Source: an uncultured Lachnospiraceae bacterium (GTDB lineage: Bacteria > Bacillota > Clostridia > Lachnospirales > Lachnospiraceae). From it: a stretch of DNA of 13,684 nucleotides. The notes below the pieces were generated by a model. That model was not told where the DNA came from, made no database searches, and saw nothing but the letters and a program-made list of their open reading frames with translations. The stretch covers positions 1-13,684 of the forward strand of contig CALDLG010000097.1 of the NCBI GenBank assembly GCA_937910785.1, written 5' to 3'. Within the stretch, counting starts at the first letter, position 1; every line of letters begins with the position of its first letter. The position numbers and the translations under genes were made by a program. Shown piece after piece: positions 6,646 through 13,684 of the stretch.

Positions 6646-7572
6646 ATGTTTCATTACAGTATGACTCAGTGGCTGTTCTTTTTTTATACTTATTGCTTTC
6701 TTGGGTGGTGTTTCGAGTCCGCCTATGTTTCCATACGCACCCGGAAGTTTGTCAACAGGGGATTTATGAGAGGGCCTTTCCTGCCGATTTACGGAAGCGG
6801 AGCGATCATGATGTATGTCGTTTCCATGCCTTTTCAGGATCATATTGTGCTGACTTATCTGGCCGGCTGTGCCGGCGCCACGACGCTGGAGTATATAACA
6901 GGTGTTTTGATGGAAAAGCTGTTCCGCATCCGGTACTGGGATTATTCCGATAAAAAATTCAACTTTCAGGGACATATCTGCCTGAACTCCACGCTTGCGT
7001 GGGGCTTTTTCACGATTATGATGACGAAAGTGATTCACAGGCCGATCGAGCAGTTTGTACTGGGAATTCCGAAAAATGTTTTGAACTACGGAACTTTTTT
7101 TCTGACGATTTATATCGTAGCGGATTTTGCACTTTCCTTTAAGACCGCGCTGGATCTGCGGGATATTCTGGCCAAGATGCAGAAGGTTAAGGAGGAGCTT
7201 ATGCATATGCAGAAACGGCTGGATGTCATCATTGCGTTCAGCAATGATGATAAGGAACAGAAGCAGCAGGAGCGCGAGCATGAATACGAGCTTCGGCTGG
7301 GTGACCTTGCTGAAAATCTGGGACAACGTTTCAGCAGCTTAAAGGAGATGATTCAGCGCACGCCGGGCGCCTATATGGACAGCGTAAAGGAAGAAATTGC
7401 GGAGCTTCGCGCCCGTTATAATCTGTACATGGAGAACCGGAGAAATTATAAAGAAATGCTGGACTTCTATAAATGGGATATGATCCGGAACAATCCGAAC
7501 ATGAATTCCGAAAAATATAAGGACTCCTTCGAGGAACTGAAAGGTGCGGTTGTAAAGAAAAAGGATAAATAA
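6646..7572 (+). CDS. CmpB-family (PF06541, putative type IV ABC-transporter) membrane protein
   Basis: 308 residues from ATG 6646, preceded by AAGGG at 6634-6638; the frame is open upstream but would overlap ylmH. Membrane segments lie near residues 7-28, 43-62, 66-90, 111-130 and 147-166. Conserved family blocks are visible: RGFMRGPFLPIYGSG (38-52), LEYITGVLMEKLF (81-93) and WDYSDKKFNFQGHICLNS (98-115). Residues about 168-275 are charged and predicted to form long helices or coiled coil, rich in Lys, Glu and Gln, ending in a Lys-rich tail. The family is annotated as a putative ABC transporter component but its function is not established, and there is no ATPase motif. The stop codon lies inside the stem of the following terminator. 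It is probably the last gene of the operon starting at the XRE regulator. Confidence 0.87.
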   Translation: MFHYSMTQWLFFFYTYCFLGWCFESAYVSIRTRKFVNRGFMRGPFLPIYGSGAIMMYVVSMPFQDHIVLTYLAGCAGATTLEYITGVLMEKLFRIRYWDYSDKKFNFQGHICLNSTLAWGFFTIMMTKVIHRPIEQFVLGIPKNVLNYGTFFLTIYIVADFALSFKTALDLRDILAKMQKVKEELMHMQKRLDVIIAFSNDDKEQKQQEREHEYELRLGDLAENLGQRFSSLKEMIQRTPGAYMDSVKEEIAELRARYNLYMENRRNYKEMLDFYKWDMIRNNPNMNSEKYKDSFEELKGAVVKKKDK

Positions 7573-7593
7573 CGAAAGTTATTTATCCTTTTT
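7558..7593. terminator. Bidirectional intrinsic terminator between convergent genes
   Basis: A perfect 16-bp inverted repeat, 7558-7573 and 7578-7593, encloses a GAAA tetraloop. The right arm ends in TTTTT for the + strand, and the left arm begins with AAAAA, which gives a U-run on - strand transcripts. It therefore fits termination of both the CmpB-type gene (its TAA, 7570-7572, is in the stem) and the convergent PHP gene ending at 7606. Confidence 0.9.
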
Positions 7594-7605
7594 GACTGTT
7601 GTCGA

Positions 7606-8394
7606 TCAACCTGTTTTTTTCTCCCGCAGAGTTACGGCGAGTTCCAGTTTTCTGGCCTTGTACCGGAAGGCCGCCAGAAATTTGTTATAGAACCAGAAGG
7701 AATAGACGAGAATTTTATTGGCCCTGCCGAGTTTCTCCTTGGTCGTGTGAAAATAATGAGAGCCTCCGGCGATCGTCGTGTTTCCTTCTTTGATATAATG
7801 TATTAATTCCGATTCATTCCGGATATGTTCCTGTATGATCGTATAGCCGAGTCCGATGCAGTCGTCTTTATGGGAGTCGCTGCCTCCGAATCCGGGCATA
7901 TGGTATTTCAGGGCGAGGGAGATTGCGCACTCGTTGGAAATATCGTCTTCACAGGCATTAAAGGCTTCGATAAAGTCAAATTTCCGAATCAGTCTTTCCT
8001 TCAGCGCTTTTCCGCGCCGGGTATTGAAGATGCTGAGAAATTTTTCACCGCAGGGATGCGCCGGTCCGAGAATTCCGCCATAGCGGTGTACGATTTCGAT
8101 CAGAAGAAGCACAGGCAGGCCGCGGAGCTCTAACAGCTTCGGACAGATTCCGGACGGCATGATGACCAGAATATGTCCGGCATCCAGCGTATCGTATTCA
8201 ATACCGCATAAAACGGTAAAATTTTCGGGCTTGTCCGCAAGCTGCCGGTAATAGCGGTAAGCCTTGTAGGAATTGTGATCGGCAATCAGCATGCCGTCGA
8301 ATCCTTTTTGCTTCAAAATGGAAATATTGTCAAGAAGTGCGGTTTTTCCATCAGGTGAACCCTCTTTCGTATGACAGTGCATGTCCAGTTTCAT
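7606..8394 (-). CDS. PHP-domain metal-dependent phosphoesterase
   Basis: 262 residues on the - strand with a complete PHP metal-binding set: HxH in MHCHTKEGS (His6, His8), ADHN (Asp39, His40), GIEYD (Glu66), GHILV (His74), PAHPCG (His113) and GGSDSHKDD (Asp173, His175). PHP proteins hydrolyse phosphate esters using two or three metal ions; small stand-alone members include nucleotide 3',5'-phosphatases and RNases, while others resemble histidinol phosphatase. The C-terminal 50 residues (Lys/Arg-rich, aromatic) lie outside the core and are not recognised. Translation probably starts at the ATG ending at 8394, with an AGAGGT-like ribosome site just upstream on that strand. It is monocistronic: convergent with the operon downstream and divergent from rarA. 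The substrate cannot be told from the sequence. Confidence 0.9.
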   Translation of the reverse strand: MKLDMHCHTKEGSPDGKTALLDNISILKQKGFDGMLIADHNSYKAYRYYRQLADKPENFTVLCGIEYDTLDAGHILVIMPSGICPKLLELRGLPVLLLIEIVHRYGGILGPAHPCGEKFLSIFNTRRGKALKERLIRKFDFIEAFNACEDDISNECAISLALKYHMPGFGGSDSHKDDCIGLGYTIIQEHIRNESELIHYIKEGNTTIAGGSHYFHTTKEKLGRANKILVYSFWFYNKFLAAFRYKARKLELAVTLREKKTG

Positions 8395-8431
8395 AATGTA
8401 TAATACCTCTTTCCTTTTCTCTTCCTTTTCC

Positions 8432-8440
8432 AGTATAGCA
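8432..8440 (-). promoter_or_regulatory. Putative extended -10 promoter for the PHP gene
   Basis: On the - strand this reads TGCTATACT, an extended -10 element (TGn plus TATACT) about 38 bp upstream of the PHP start codon. No good -35 lies 16-18 bp further upstream, which an extended -10 promoter does not require. Confidence 0.5.
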
Positions 8441-8460
8441 GATATTCCGAAAAAATAACA

Positions 8461-8489
8461 TTGACAATTTCATCCGAATCTGTGTTTTT
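8461..8489 (+). promoter_or_regulatory. Possible promoter upstream of rarA
   Basis: A perfect TTGACA (8461-8466) lies in the divergent intergenic region about 110 bp before rarA, but the hexamer 17 bp downstream is GTTTTT, a poor -10. No better -10 is visible at 15-19 bp spacing. Offered only because rarA must have its own promoter in this 180-bp gap. Confidence 0.25.
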
Positions 8490-8573
8490 GTAACAACTGC
8501 AAAAATTTTGATGGACGGGAGAACAAATGTTTGATAAACTGGAGAATATAGAGACAAAAAAGAGGGAATGGCT

Positions 8574-9920
8574 ATGGAACAGATGTCGTTATTTGATGCA
8601 ATGCCGGTCAGCGGCAATCTGGCGGTTCCGCTGGCAAGCCGTCTTCGGCCGCGGAAACTGGGCGATTTTATCGGGCAGGAGCATTTGCTTGGACCGGGGA
8701 AGATGTTAAGACAGCTGATCGAGAAGGATCAGATTTCATCCATGATTTTCTGGGGACCGCCGGGAGTCGGTAAAACGACGCTTGCCGGCATTATAGCGGA
8801 ACGGACGAAGGCGGATTTCATCAATTTCAGCGCCGTTACGAGTGGCATCCGGGAAATCAGGGATGTGATGAATCAGGCGGAAGCGGGACGGAAAATGGGA
8901 ATCCGGACCGTGCTTTTTGTTGACGAGATTCATCGTTTCAACAAAGCGCAGCAGGATGCGTTTCTTCCGTTTGTAGAGAAGGGAAGCATTCTGTTAATCG
9001 GAGCGACGACAGAGAATCCGTCTTTTGAGGTAAATGCGGCGTTATTGTCCCGATGCAGGGTCTTTGTGCTCAAAGCTTTGGGAGAAGAAGAGCTTGTGAA
9101 GCTTTTAGGCAATGCGCTGCAAAACCCGGCCGGATTTGCCGGCCAGAGGATAGAGATTTCCGGAGAACAGCTAAAGGCGATCGCTGTTTTTGCCAATGGC
9201 GATGCCCGGACGGCTTTAAATACACTGGAAATGGTGGTACTGAACGGCGAAATCACGCCGGAGGGCAGTATCCGGATCGGGAATGAGGGACTGGCGCAGT
9301 GTCTCGACCGGAAGTCTCTTCTGTATGATAAGGCGGGGGAAGAGCATTACAATCTGATCTCCGCCCTGCATAAGTCCATGCGAAACAGCGATCCGGACGC
9401 GGCGATATACTGGATGTGCCGGATGCTGGAGGGCGGTGAGAATCCGCTTTATATCGCAAGAAGGCTGATCCGGTTTGCCAGTGAAGATATCGGTATGGCG
9501 GACAGCAATGCGCTTACCGTGGCGGTTGCCGCATATCAGGCCTGTCATTTTCTCGGAATGCCGGAGTGCGACGTACATCTGACTCATGCCGTCACGTATC
9601 TTTCGATGGCGCCCAAATCCAATGCGTTGTACAGGGCCTGTGAGAAATGCAAGGAGGATGTCAGCAGCAGAACGGCTGAACCGGTGCCGCTGGTTCTTAG
9701 GAATGCGCCGACGAAGCTGATGGAAGACCTGCATTACGGGGATGGATACCTGTATGCGCACAATACGGAGGAGAAACTGACCGATATGGAGTGCTTTCCG
9801 GAATCCATGCGTGGCAGTCGATATTATTATCCGACGAAAGAGGGTGCGGAGGCGAAGGTTGGAGAGCGGCTCCGTGAGATCATGGAGTGGAAGCGCGGGA
9901 AGCGGGAGACGGATGCCTGA
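8574..9920 (+). CDS. rarA: Replication-associated recombination protein A (AAA+ ATPase, RarA/MgsA)
   Basis: 448 residues. ATG 8574 is chosen because GAGGG (8562-8566) is seven bases away; ATG 8568 is in frame but too close. RarA is a homotetrameric AAA+ ATPase related to clamp-loader subunits and eukaryotic WRNIP1; it acts at stalled replication forks. Motifs are complete: ASRLRPRKLGDFIGQEHLLG (21-40), Walker A GPPGVGKTT (61-69), Walker B VLFVDEIHRF (113-122), sensor 1 GATTENPSF (143-151), arginine finger in LLSR (Arg160), sensor 2 NGDARTALN (208-216), and the C-terminal tetramerisation region with RLIRFASEDIGMAD (297-310) and MAPKSNA (345-351). Length is normal. The N-terminal EQMSLFDAM resembles a sliding-clamp-binding peptide. 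The gene appears to be transcribed alone and ends before a hairpin at 9977. Confidence 0.97.
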   Translation: MEQMSLFDAMPVSGNLAVPLASRLRPRKLGDFIGQEHLLGPGKMLRQLIEKDQISSMIFWGPPGVGKTTLAGIIAERTKADFINFSAVTSGIREIRDVMNQAEAGRKMGIRTVLFVDEIHRFNKAQQDAFLPFVEKGSILLIGATTENPSFEVNAALLSRCRVFVLKALGEEELVKLLGNALQNPAGFAGQRIEISGEQLKAIAVFANGDARTALNTLEMVVLNGEITPEGSIRIGNEGLAQCLDRKSLLYDKAGEEHYNLISALHKSMRNSDPDAAIYWMCRMLEGGENPLYIARRLIRFASEDIGMADSNALTVAVAAYQACHFLGMPECDVHLTHAVTYLSMAPKSNALYRACEKCKEDVSSRTAEPVPLVLRNAPTKLMEDLHYGDGYLYAHNTEEKLTDMECFPESMRGSRYYYPTKEGAEAKVGERLREIMEWKRGKRETDA

Positions 9921-9976
9921 CAGACTGGAAAACGAAAAGCGAAAAATTGGAAAGCGAAAAATGATATTATGTTTAC

Positions 9977-10010
9977 AAAAGCATGCGGACAGAAAATCCG
10001 GATGCTTTTT
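9977..10010 (+). terminator. Probable intrinsic terminator after rarA
   Basis: AAAAGCAT-G-CGGA (9977-9989) pairs with TCCG-G-ATGCTTTT (9997-10009), with one G/G mismatch and a 7-base loop, followed by a short T-run. It lies 57 bp after the rarA stop and just upstream of the spoIIIA promoter, so it would insulate the sporulation operon from rarA transcription. The mismatch and short T-run lower confidence. Confidence 0.7.
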
Positions 10011-10021
10011 CCATTTCCGCA

Positions 10022-10050
10022 GTCATAACTTGGACAACGCTTCATATATT
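10022..10050 (+). promoter_or_regulatory. Putative sigma-E promoter of the spoIIIA operon
   Basis: GTCATAAC (10022-10029) and CATATATT (10043-10050), separated by 13 bp, match the sigma-E pattern as I recall it from Bacillus and Clostridium (GTCATATT-like -35, CATACATT-like -10). Known biology agrees: spoIIIA is transcribed in the mother cell by sigma-E. Transcription would begin near 10056-10058, almost at the G-rich ribosome site, leaving a leader of only about 15 nt. Confidence 0.75.
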
Positions 10051-10070
10051 GAGATAGGGGGGCGATGGAG

Positions 10071-11039
10071 ATGCAGAAAGAAGAGATTCTACATATTTTT
10101 CCGGACTTCATGCGCCCGCGCTGGGAGAAGGTGGCAGAACAGGCCGACAGACTGCAGGAAATTCGACTGCGCGTCAATCAGCCGGTTACGGTACTTATGG
10201 ATCATAGGGAAAGATTTCTTTCGGAGCGGGGAGCGTTTACGGATGACATAGCGCATGCCGGATACAGCGATGAAAAGGAGCTGGAGGCGGTGCTTTCGCA
10301 TCTGTGCCACTATTCCATTTATGCCTTTGCGGATGAGATCAGACAGGGATTTATGACGATTCGGGGCGGACACAGAGTCGGCCTTTCCGGACAGGTCATT
10401 CTGGAGGATGGAGAGCGGATTCGAAATATTAAATACATACGTTATTTAAATATCCGTATTGCGCATGAGGTCAGGGGAGTATCCGATAAAGCGCTTCCCT
10501 TTCTTTATTCTCAGGGGGAGGTATTGAATACATTGATCATTTCGCCGCCGGGCTGCGGGAAGACGACGATGCTGCGCGATCTGGTGCGTAATTTTTCCGC
10601 GGGAAATGCCTGTGGAAAGGGGAAAAACGTGGGCCTGGTGGACGAACGGTCAGAAATCGCGGGAAGCTATCTCGGCGTTCCACAGAACGATATCGGCATC
10701 CGTACGGATGTGATGGACGCCTGTCCGAAGCGGGAGGGCATGATGATGCTGATTCGTTCCATGGCGCCGGATGTTCTCGCGGTGGATGAGCTTGGAAATG
10801 CTGCGGATGTAGAGGCGATGCACAGAGCGGTTCGATGCGGCTGCAAGATGCTTGCCACGATTCATGGCTATTCCATGGAGGAGGTGGAGCGGAAAAGCTA
10901 TATGAGGGCGGTAATGGAGGAACGGCTGTTCGACAGATACCTGCTTCTGGAGAAGAAGAATAACAGGTGTATTGTGAGCGGAATTTATGATAGAGAGAGG
11001 AAACTATGCTCAAACTGGCAGGAATCTTATTGCTCATGA
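10071..11039 (+). CDS. spoIIIAA: Stage III sporulation protein AA (secretion-type ATPase)
   Basis: 322 residues. ATG 10071 is preferred because the GGGGGG ribosome site (10057-10062) is eight bases away; ATG 10065 is in frame but two bases from it. SpoIIIAA is a cytoplasmic ATPase in the mother cell, related to type II/IV secretion and pilus ATPases, that powers or assembles the SpoIIIA-SpoIIQ channel across the double membrane around the forespore. Visible motifs: IRLRVNQPV (31-39), FMTIRGGHRVGLSG (94-107), Walker A PPGCGKTTMLRD (159-170), GLVDERSEI (188-196), Walker B VLAVDELG (235-242) and LATIHG (261-266). It is first in the operon directly after the sigma-E-like promoter, and its 3' end overlaps spoIIIAB by 34 bp. 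Confidence 0.96.
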   Translation: MQKEEILHIFPDFMRPRWEKVAEQADRLQEIRLRVNQPVTVLMDHRERFLSERGAFTDDIAHAGYSDEKELEAVLSHLCHYSIYAFADEIRQGFMTIRGGHRVGLSGQVILEDGERIRNIKYIRYLNIRIAHEVRGVSDKALPFLYSQGEVLNTLIISPPGCGKTTMLRDLVRNFSAGNACGKGKNVGLVDERSEIAGSYLGVPQNDIGIRTDVMDACPKREGMMMLIRSMAPDVLAVDELGNAADVEAMHRAVRCGCKMLATIHGYSMEEVERKSYMRAVMEERLFDRYLLLEKKNNRCIVSGIYDRERKLCSNWQESYCS

Positions 11040-11524
11040 CAGGGTGCATCGGACTTGGCATCGACAAGGTGACGGAAGAAAAAAGGCGTATCAGAGAGCT
11101 GCGGGAAATCCGCCGGATCGTTACGCGCATTCAGAATGAGATGATATACGGAAAGAGGGCCCTGCCGGAAATCTGCCTGCTTTTTTCCGGATGCATGGAA
11201 GAGCCGTATCGGTCGGCCTTTGCCGGTATTTTCCGGAAGCTTGAGGAAAATGACGGCGCTTCCCTTGATGACATATGGAAAGAACAGATGGAAAAGTGCA
11301 TGCAAAATCTGCCGCTTCAGAGGGAAGAGAAGAATATTCTGCGGAATCTGCCGGAGTATCTCGGAACGATGGATGAGAAACAGCAGGCGGCGGATATCGG
11401 ACAATCTCTGGATCTGATTGCGGCACATATCGGGCAGGCGGAAGCCGAATACGGGAACAGATCCAGAGTCATCATGAGCATCAGCGTTATGGCAGGAATA
11501 TTCATTGTTATTTTATTGTTATAA
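11006..11524 (+). CDS. spoIIIAB: Stage III sporulation protein AB
   Basis: 172 residues; ATG 11006 follows AGAGAGAGG and lies inside the end of spoIIIAA, suggesting coupled translation. It has an N-terminal hydrophobic segment (about 3-18), the family block REIRRIVTRIQNEMIYGKRALPE split around residues 32-54, a helical soluble domain with LPEYLGTMDEKQQ (about 114-126), and a C-terminal membrane helix (about 156-172). The helical domain resembles GspF-type secretion platform proteins; in Bacillus subtilis SpoIIIAB is a mother-cell membrane protein of the SpoIIIA complex needed for forespore sigma-G activity. Length matches the family. Confidence 0.95.
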   Translation: MLKLAGILLLMTGCIGLGIDKVTEEKRRIRELREIRRIVTRIQNEMIYGKRALPEICLLFSGCMEEPYRSAFAGIFRKLEENDGASLDDIWKEQMEKCMQNLPLQREEKNILRNLPEYLGTMDEKQQAADIGQSLDLIAAHIGQAEAEYGNRSRVIMSISVMAGIFIVILLL

Positions 11525-11553
11525 GAATACGGAGGGGAAGGAGTTTTTGACAG

Positions 11554-11748
11554 ATGGGCATTAGTCTTATTTTCAGAATTGCGGCAGTCGGCATACTGGT
11601 TACAATTCTGAGTCAGATTTTGAAGCACAGCGGGAGAGAGGAACATGCGTTTCTCATCAGCCTCGCCGGTCTGATTCTTGTATTGACCTGGCTGGTGCCC
11701 TATATTTATGATCTTTTCATTATGATTCAGGATCTGTTTTCTATTTAA
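11554..11748 (+). CDS. spoIIIAC: Stage III sporulation protein AC
   Basis: 64 residues, the usual size. It is almost all membrane: two helices, about 4-22 and 33-59, joined by the polar KHSGREEHAF turn (24-33). AAGGAG at 11538-11543 serves as ribosome site. SpoIIIAC is a small integral membrane component of the SpoIIIA channel and is homologous to the C-terminal part of SpoIIIAD. Its place between spoIIIAB and spoIIIAD is the canonical order. It is one of the easier genes to miss because of its length, but context and sequence agree. Confidence 0.95.
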   Translation: MGISLIFRIAAVGILVTILSQILKHSGREEHAFLISLAGLILVLTWLVPYIYDLFIMIQDLFSI

Positions 11749-11777
11749 TCAGGATTTAACTAAAAAGGAGGACAGGC

Positions 11778-12164
11778 ATGGATATTGTAAAAATCGGGAT
11801 GATCGGGCTGCTTGGTGTGTTATTGGCGGTGCCTTTAAAGAGCTATAAAAGCGAATACGGTATTTACGCTGCCTTTGCGGTATGTCTGTTAATACTGACT
11901 TATTCAGTCAATTATTTTACCAGAATTCTGACAGGCATGGAGAGTCTGGAAGCGTATCTTGGAGATCATTATCAATATCTGTCGGTGTTATTAAAAGCGG
12001 TAGGCGCGGCCTATATCTGTGAATTTTGCTCCGGAATCTGTAAGGATGCGGGATATGCCGGCATAGCGGGGCAGGTGGAGACTATGGGGAAAATGTATAT
12101 TCTGCTGATCGGTATGCCGGTGTTGTTTACTCTGATGGAAAGCATTCAGTCTCTGGCTGGTTAG
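11778..12164 (+). CDS. spoIIIAD: Stage III sporulation protein AD
   Basis: 128 residues after a near-ideal AAGGAGG ribosome site (11766-11771). Predicted membrane helices lie at about 4-20, 30-50, 64-86 and 105-125, with the polar stretch FCSGICKDAGYAGIAGQVET (83-102) conserved in the family. SpoIIIAD is an integral membrane protein of the mother-cell SpoIIIA complex. It starts 29 bp after spoIIIAC and is followed 10 bp later by spoIIIAE, in the standard operon order. Confidence 0.95.
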   Translation: MDIVKIGMIGLLGVLLAVPLKSYKSEYGIYAAFAVCLLILTYSVNYFTRILTGMESLEAYLGDHYQYLSVLLKAVGAAYICEFCSGICKDAGYAGIAGQVETMGKMYILLIGMPVLFTLMESIQSLAG

Positions 12165-12174
12165 GGGCGGCGGG

Positions 12175-13326
12175 ATGAAAATTCGAATCGGAATGAGAAG
12201 AATCGGGATGCTCCTTTTTCTGACGGCAGCATGTCTTGTCTGCAGCCGGCCGATGTCAGTACAGGCTTTTTCGGGAGACGGCATCTGGGAGGAAACGGAT
12301 CTGGAAGAAGCGGAAAACAGCTTCGAAGCATTGTTTCCCGAATATCGGTTTGATGGAGAACGAGTGTTATCAATGATTCTGCATGGGAACATAAAAGAGG
12401 CCGTAGTTACCCTGATCGCGGATCTGAAGGGTGTGATAAAGGCTCAATTCGGGGAAATCAGAACGCTTTTTGTCATGATTCTGATTCTGGGCATTACCGC
12501 GGCGCTGTTTTCCGTTTTTGCGGATCTTTTTCAGAGCAGACAGGTATCGGATATTGCTTTTTACTTTATTTATCTGCTGTTAATTGCCGGTCTGTTAAAG
12601 GTGTTTGGGGATGCGGCTTCGGTGGTTGGAAAAATGTTAAATCAGCTTACAACTTTTCTGCAGCTGTTTATTCCAACTTATATACTGGCAGTGGGAACGG
12701 CTTCTGGGGCGGCTTCGGCGGCCGCCTATTATCAGCTTTTTCTTCTGGCGGTCTATTTGATCGAGAAATATTATCTGACCATCATGCTGCCGTTGATTTA
12801 CTGTTTTATCCTGCTGAGCGTAATCAACGGAATCTGGATGGAGGAAAAACTGAATCTGCTGTTGGATTTCCTGCAGAAACTGGTAAATTTCGGAGTTAAA
12901 ATAACGATTGGAATTATTACGGGTTTCAGCCTGCTCCAATCCATGATTTCGCCGGTGATTGATGCGTTGGAATCCTCCGCGCTGAAAAAGGCCGTCTCTG
13001 CGATTCCCGGCATCGGAGGGCTGACGGAAGGAATGTTTGAATTGGTCGTGGGATCGGCAGTATTGATTAAGAACAGTATCGGTATATATATTACGATTGT
13101 TATGCTGTTTTTCTGTACGCTGCCTGTTCTGAAAATCCTGCTGACAGCGGGGGCGCTGAAAGCCGGAGCGGCGCTGATTGGCATCGTCAGCGATAAAAGA
13201 ATGACAAATTGTGCGAACCGGGTGGGAGACGGCAGCCTGATGCTGTTAAAGGTCGCGTTATCGGCGATCGGTCTTTTCATCATCAGCATCGCAGTCTCCG
13301 CTTATGCGACAAATCGGGGGATGTAA
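12175..13326 (+). CDS. spoIIIAE: Stage III sporulation protein AE
   Basis: 383 residues. The first 31 form a signal peptide: basic start (MKIRIGMRR), hydrophobic core, and a likely cleavage site VQA/FSG. A short soluble region follows, then about seven or eight membrane helices from residue 95 onward, including ILILGITAALFSVFADLF (101-118) and a closing helix near 360-377. This is the largest membrane subunit of the SpoIIIA complex and is thought to form part of the conduit in the mother-cell membrane. The ribosome site (GGGGCGGCGGG) is G-rich rather than a clean AGGAGG. The TAA overlaps the ATG of spoIIIAF by one base (TAATG), so the two are translationally coupled. Confidence 0.95.
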   Translation: MKIRIGMRRIGMLLFLTAACLVCSRPMSVQAFSGDGIWEETDLEEAENSFEALFPEYRFDGERVLSMILHGNIKEAVVTLIADLKGVIKAQFGEIRTLFVMILILGITAALFSVFADLFQSRQVSDIAFYFIYLLLIAGLLKVFGDAASVVGKMLNQLTTFLQLFIPTYILAVGTASGAASAAAYYQLFLLAVYLIEKYYLTIMLPLIYCFILLSVINGIWMEEKLNLLLDFLQKLVNFGVKITIGIITGFSLLQSMISPVIDALESSALKKAVSAIPGIGGLTEGMFELVVGSAVLIKNSIGIYITIVMLFFCTLPVLKILLTAGALKAGAALIGIVSDKRMTNCANRVGDGSLMLLKVALSAIGLFIISIAVSAYATNRGM

Positions 13327-13684
13327 TGAGCTCACTGGTGGATCTGATCAGACGGATTGGAATTTTTATGATTGCGGCGCAGTCGGTCATTCATTTTGCG
13401 CCGGACAGAAAATATGAGAAATATATGAGGCTGATCGTCAGCGTCATGATATTGCTGCAGTTCATAAAGCCGGTATACGAACTGTTCGGAAAGGCGGAAA
13501 CAGGCTGGGAGGAACAGCTTGCCGGGATGGAACGGGCCCTGGCGGCGGATGGTATGGAGGAAGAGTCTGCAGCGGGAGCTTCTTCGGCCGACCTGTTCCT
13601 TGAACAATTAGAAAAAGAAATTAAATCCAGGTTAAACAGTTCAATTTTGGACGAGAACTACAGGGTATCTCATGTGAAAGTCCG
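13326..13684 (+). CDS. spoIIIAF: Stage III sporulation protein AF, N-terminal part (3' truncated)
   Basis: The frame opens at ATG 13326, overlapping the spoIIIAE stop, and runs without a stop to the window edge (119 full codons). The N-terminus has two membrane helices, about residues 9-23 (RIGIFMIAAQSVIHFAP) and 33-52 (YMRLIVSVMILLQFIKPVYE), as in SpoIIIAF, followed by a soluble domain beginning with an acidic helical linker (about 56-90) and then EKEIKSRLNSSI. The soluble domain of SpoIIIAF has a ring-building fold related to that of SpoIIIAG and EscJ-type secretion proteins. spoIIIAG and spoIIIAH are expected just beyond the window. Confidence 0.9.
   Translation, partial: MSSLVDLIRRIGIFMIAAQSVIHFAPDRKYEKYMRLIVSVMILLQFIKPVYELFGKAETGWEEQLAGMERALAADGMEEESAAGASSADLFLEQLEKEIKSRLNSSILDENYRVSHVKV

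Noticed and set aside
8527..8709. Short open frame before and overlapping rarA, with a GGGAG site upstream
   Set aside because: It is out of frame with rarA and most of it lies inside the rarA coding region with Trp/Arg/Cys-rich nonsense-like sequence. A short translated leader cannot be excluded but has no support.
9128..9144. GGCCGG-ATTTG-CCGGCC hairpin inside rarA
   Set aside because: It has no T-run and encodes an ordinary loop (NPAGFAGQR); probably chance or a local codon effect.
9811..10251. Open frame spanning the rarA-spoIIIAA gap
   Set aside because: It crosses the rarA end, the likely terminator and the sigma-E-like promoter, and is very Arg-rich with no domain; both flanking genes are secure in other frames.
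1..13684. CRISPR array, insertion sequence, phage genes, tRNA or rRNA
   Set aside because: I found no regularly spaced direct repeats beyond the His-rich array, no transposase or integrase motifs, no terminal inverted repeats with target duplications, and no cloverleaf or rRNA-like sequence.

Overview
The window looks like the chromosome of an endospore-forming clostridial Firmicute, most likely a Lachnospiraceae-type gut bacterium. Three things suggest this: a spoIIIA sporulation operon, strong AGGAGG-like ribosome sites with tightly packed or overlapping genes, and mid-range GC with family members typical of that group (a COG0523 GTPase carrying a TIGR03943-like domain, a CmpB-type membrane protein, a NatB-CPBP fusion). 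The species cannot be named from the sequence alone.

Region 1 (1-2055, + strand): the 3' end of a metal-handling COG0523/CobW GTPase with a His-rich tandem repeat; a second, divergent COG0523 GTPase fused to a C-terminal domain resembling the TIGR03943/YcgQ family; and an exported protein with an acidic FG-GAP-like loop. The first two point to metal (probably zinc) homeostasis.

Region 2 (about 2095-7593, + strand): a promoter inside an AT-rich region with inverted repeats, then a compact six-gene unit: small XRE regulator, four-helix membrane protein, NatA-like ABC ATPase, NatB-like permease fused to a CPBP (CAAX/Abi) intramembrane protease, YlmH-type S4 RNA-binding protein, and a CmpB-family membrane protein with a long helical tail. 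Three of the five junctions overlap, and the unit ends in a 16-bp perfect-stem bidirectional terminator. The XRE, membrane, ATPase and permease-protease genes look like a regulated export or envelope-stress module, with the translation-quality-control gene ylmH joined downstream.

Region 3 (7606-9920): a convergent PHP-domain metallohydrolase on the - strand, then divergently rarA, the replication-associated AAA+ ATPase. Its N-terminus carries a sequence resembling a beta-clamp-binding motif.

Region 4 (about 10022-13684, + strand): a good match to a sigma-E promoter followed by spoIIIAA-AB-AC-AD-AE and the start of spoIIIAF, cut by the window end. These encode the mother-cell half of the SpoIIIA-SpoIIQ channel.

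I see no tRNA, rRNA, CRISPR array, insertion sequence or phage gene. Most of the window is recognisable core or lineage-typical content. The least ordinary parts are the XRE/NatAB-CPBP unit and the GTPase-TIGR03943-like fusion; neither can be called a new system from sequence alone.
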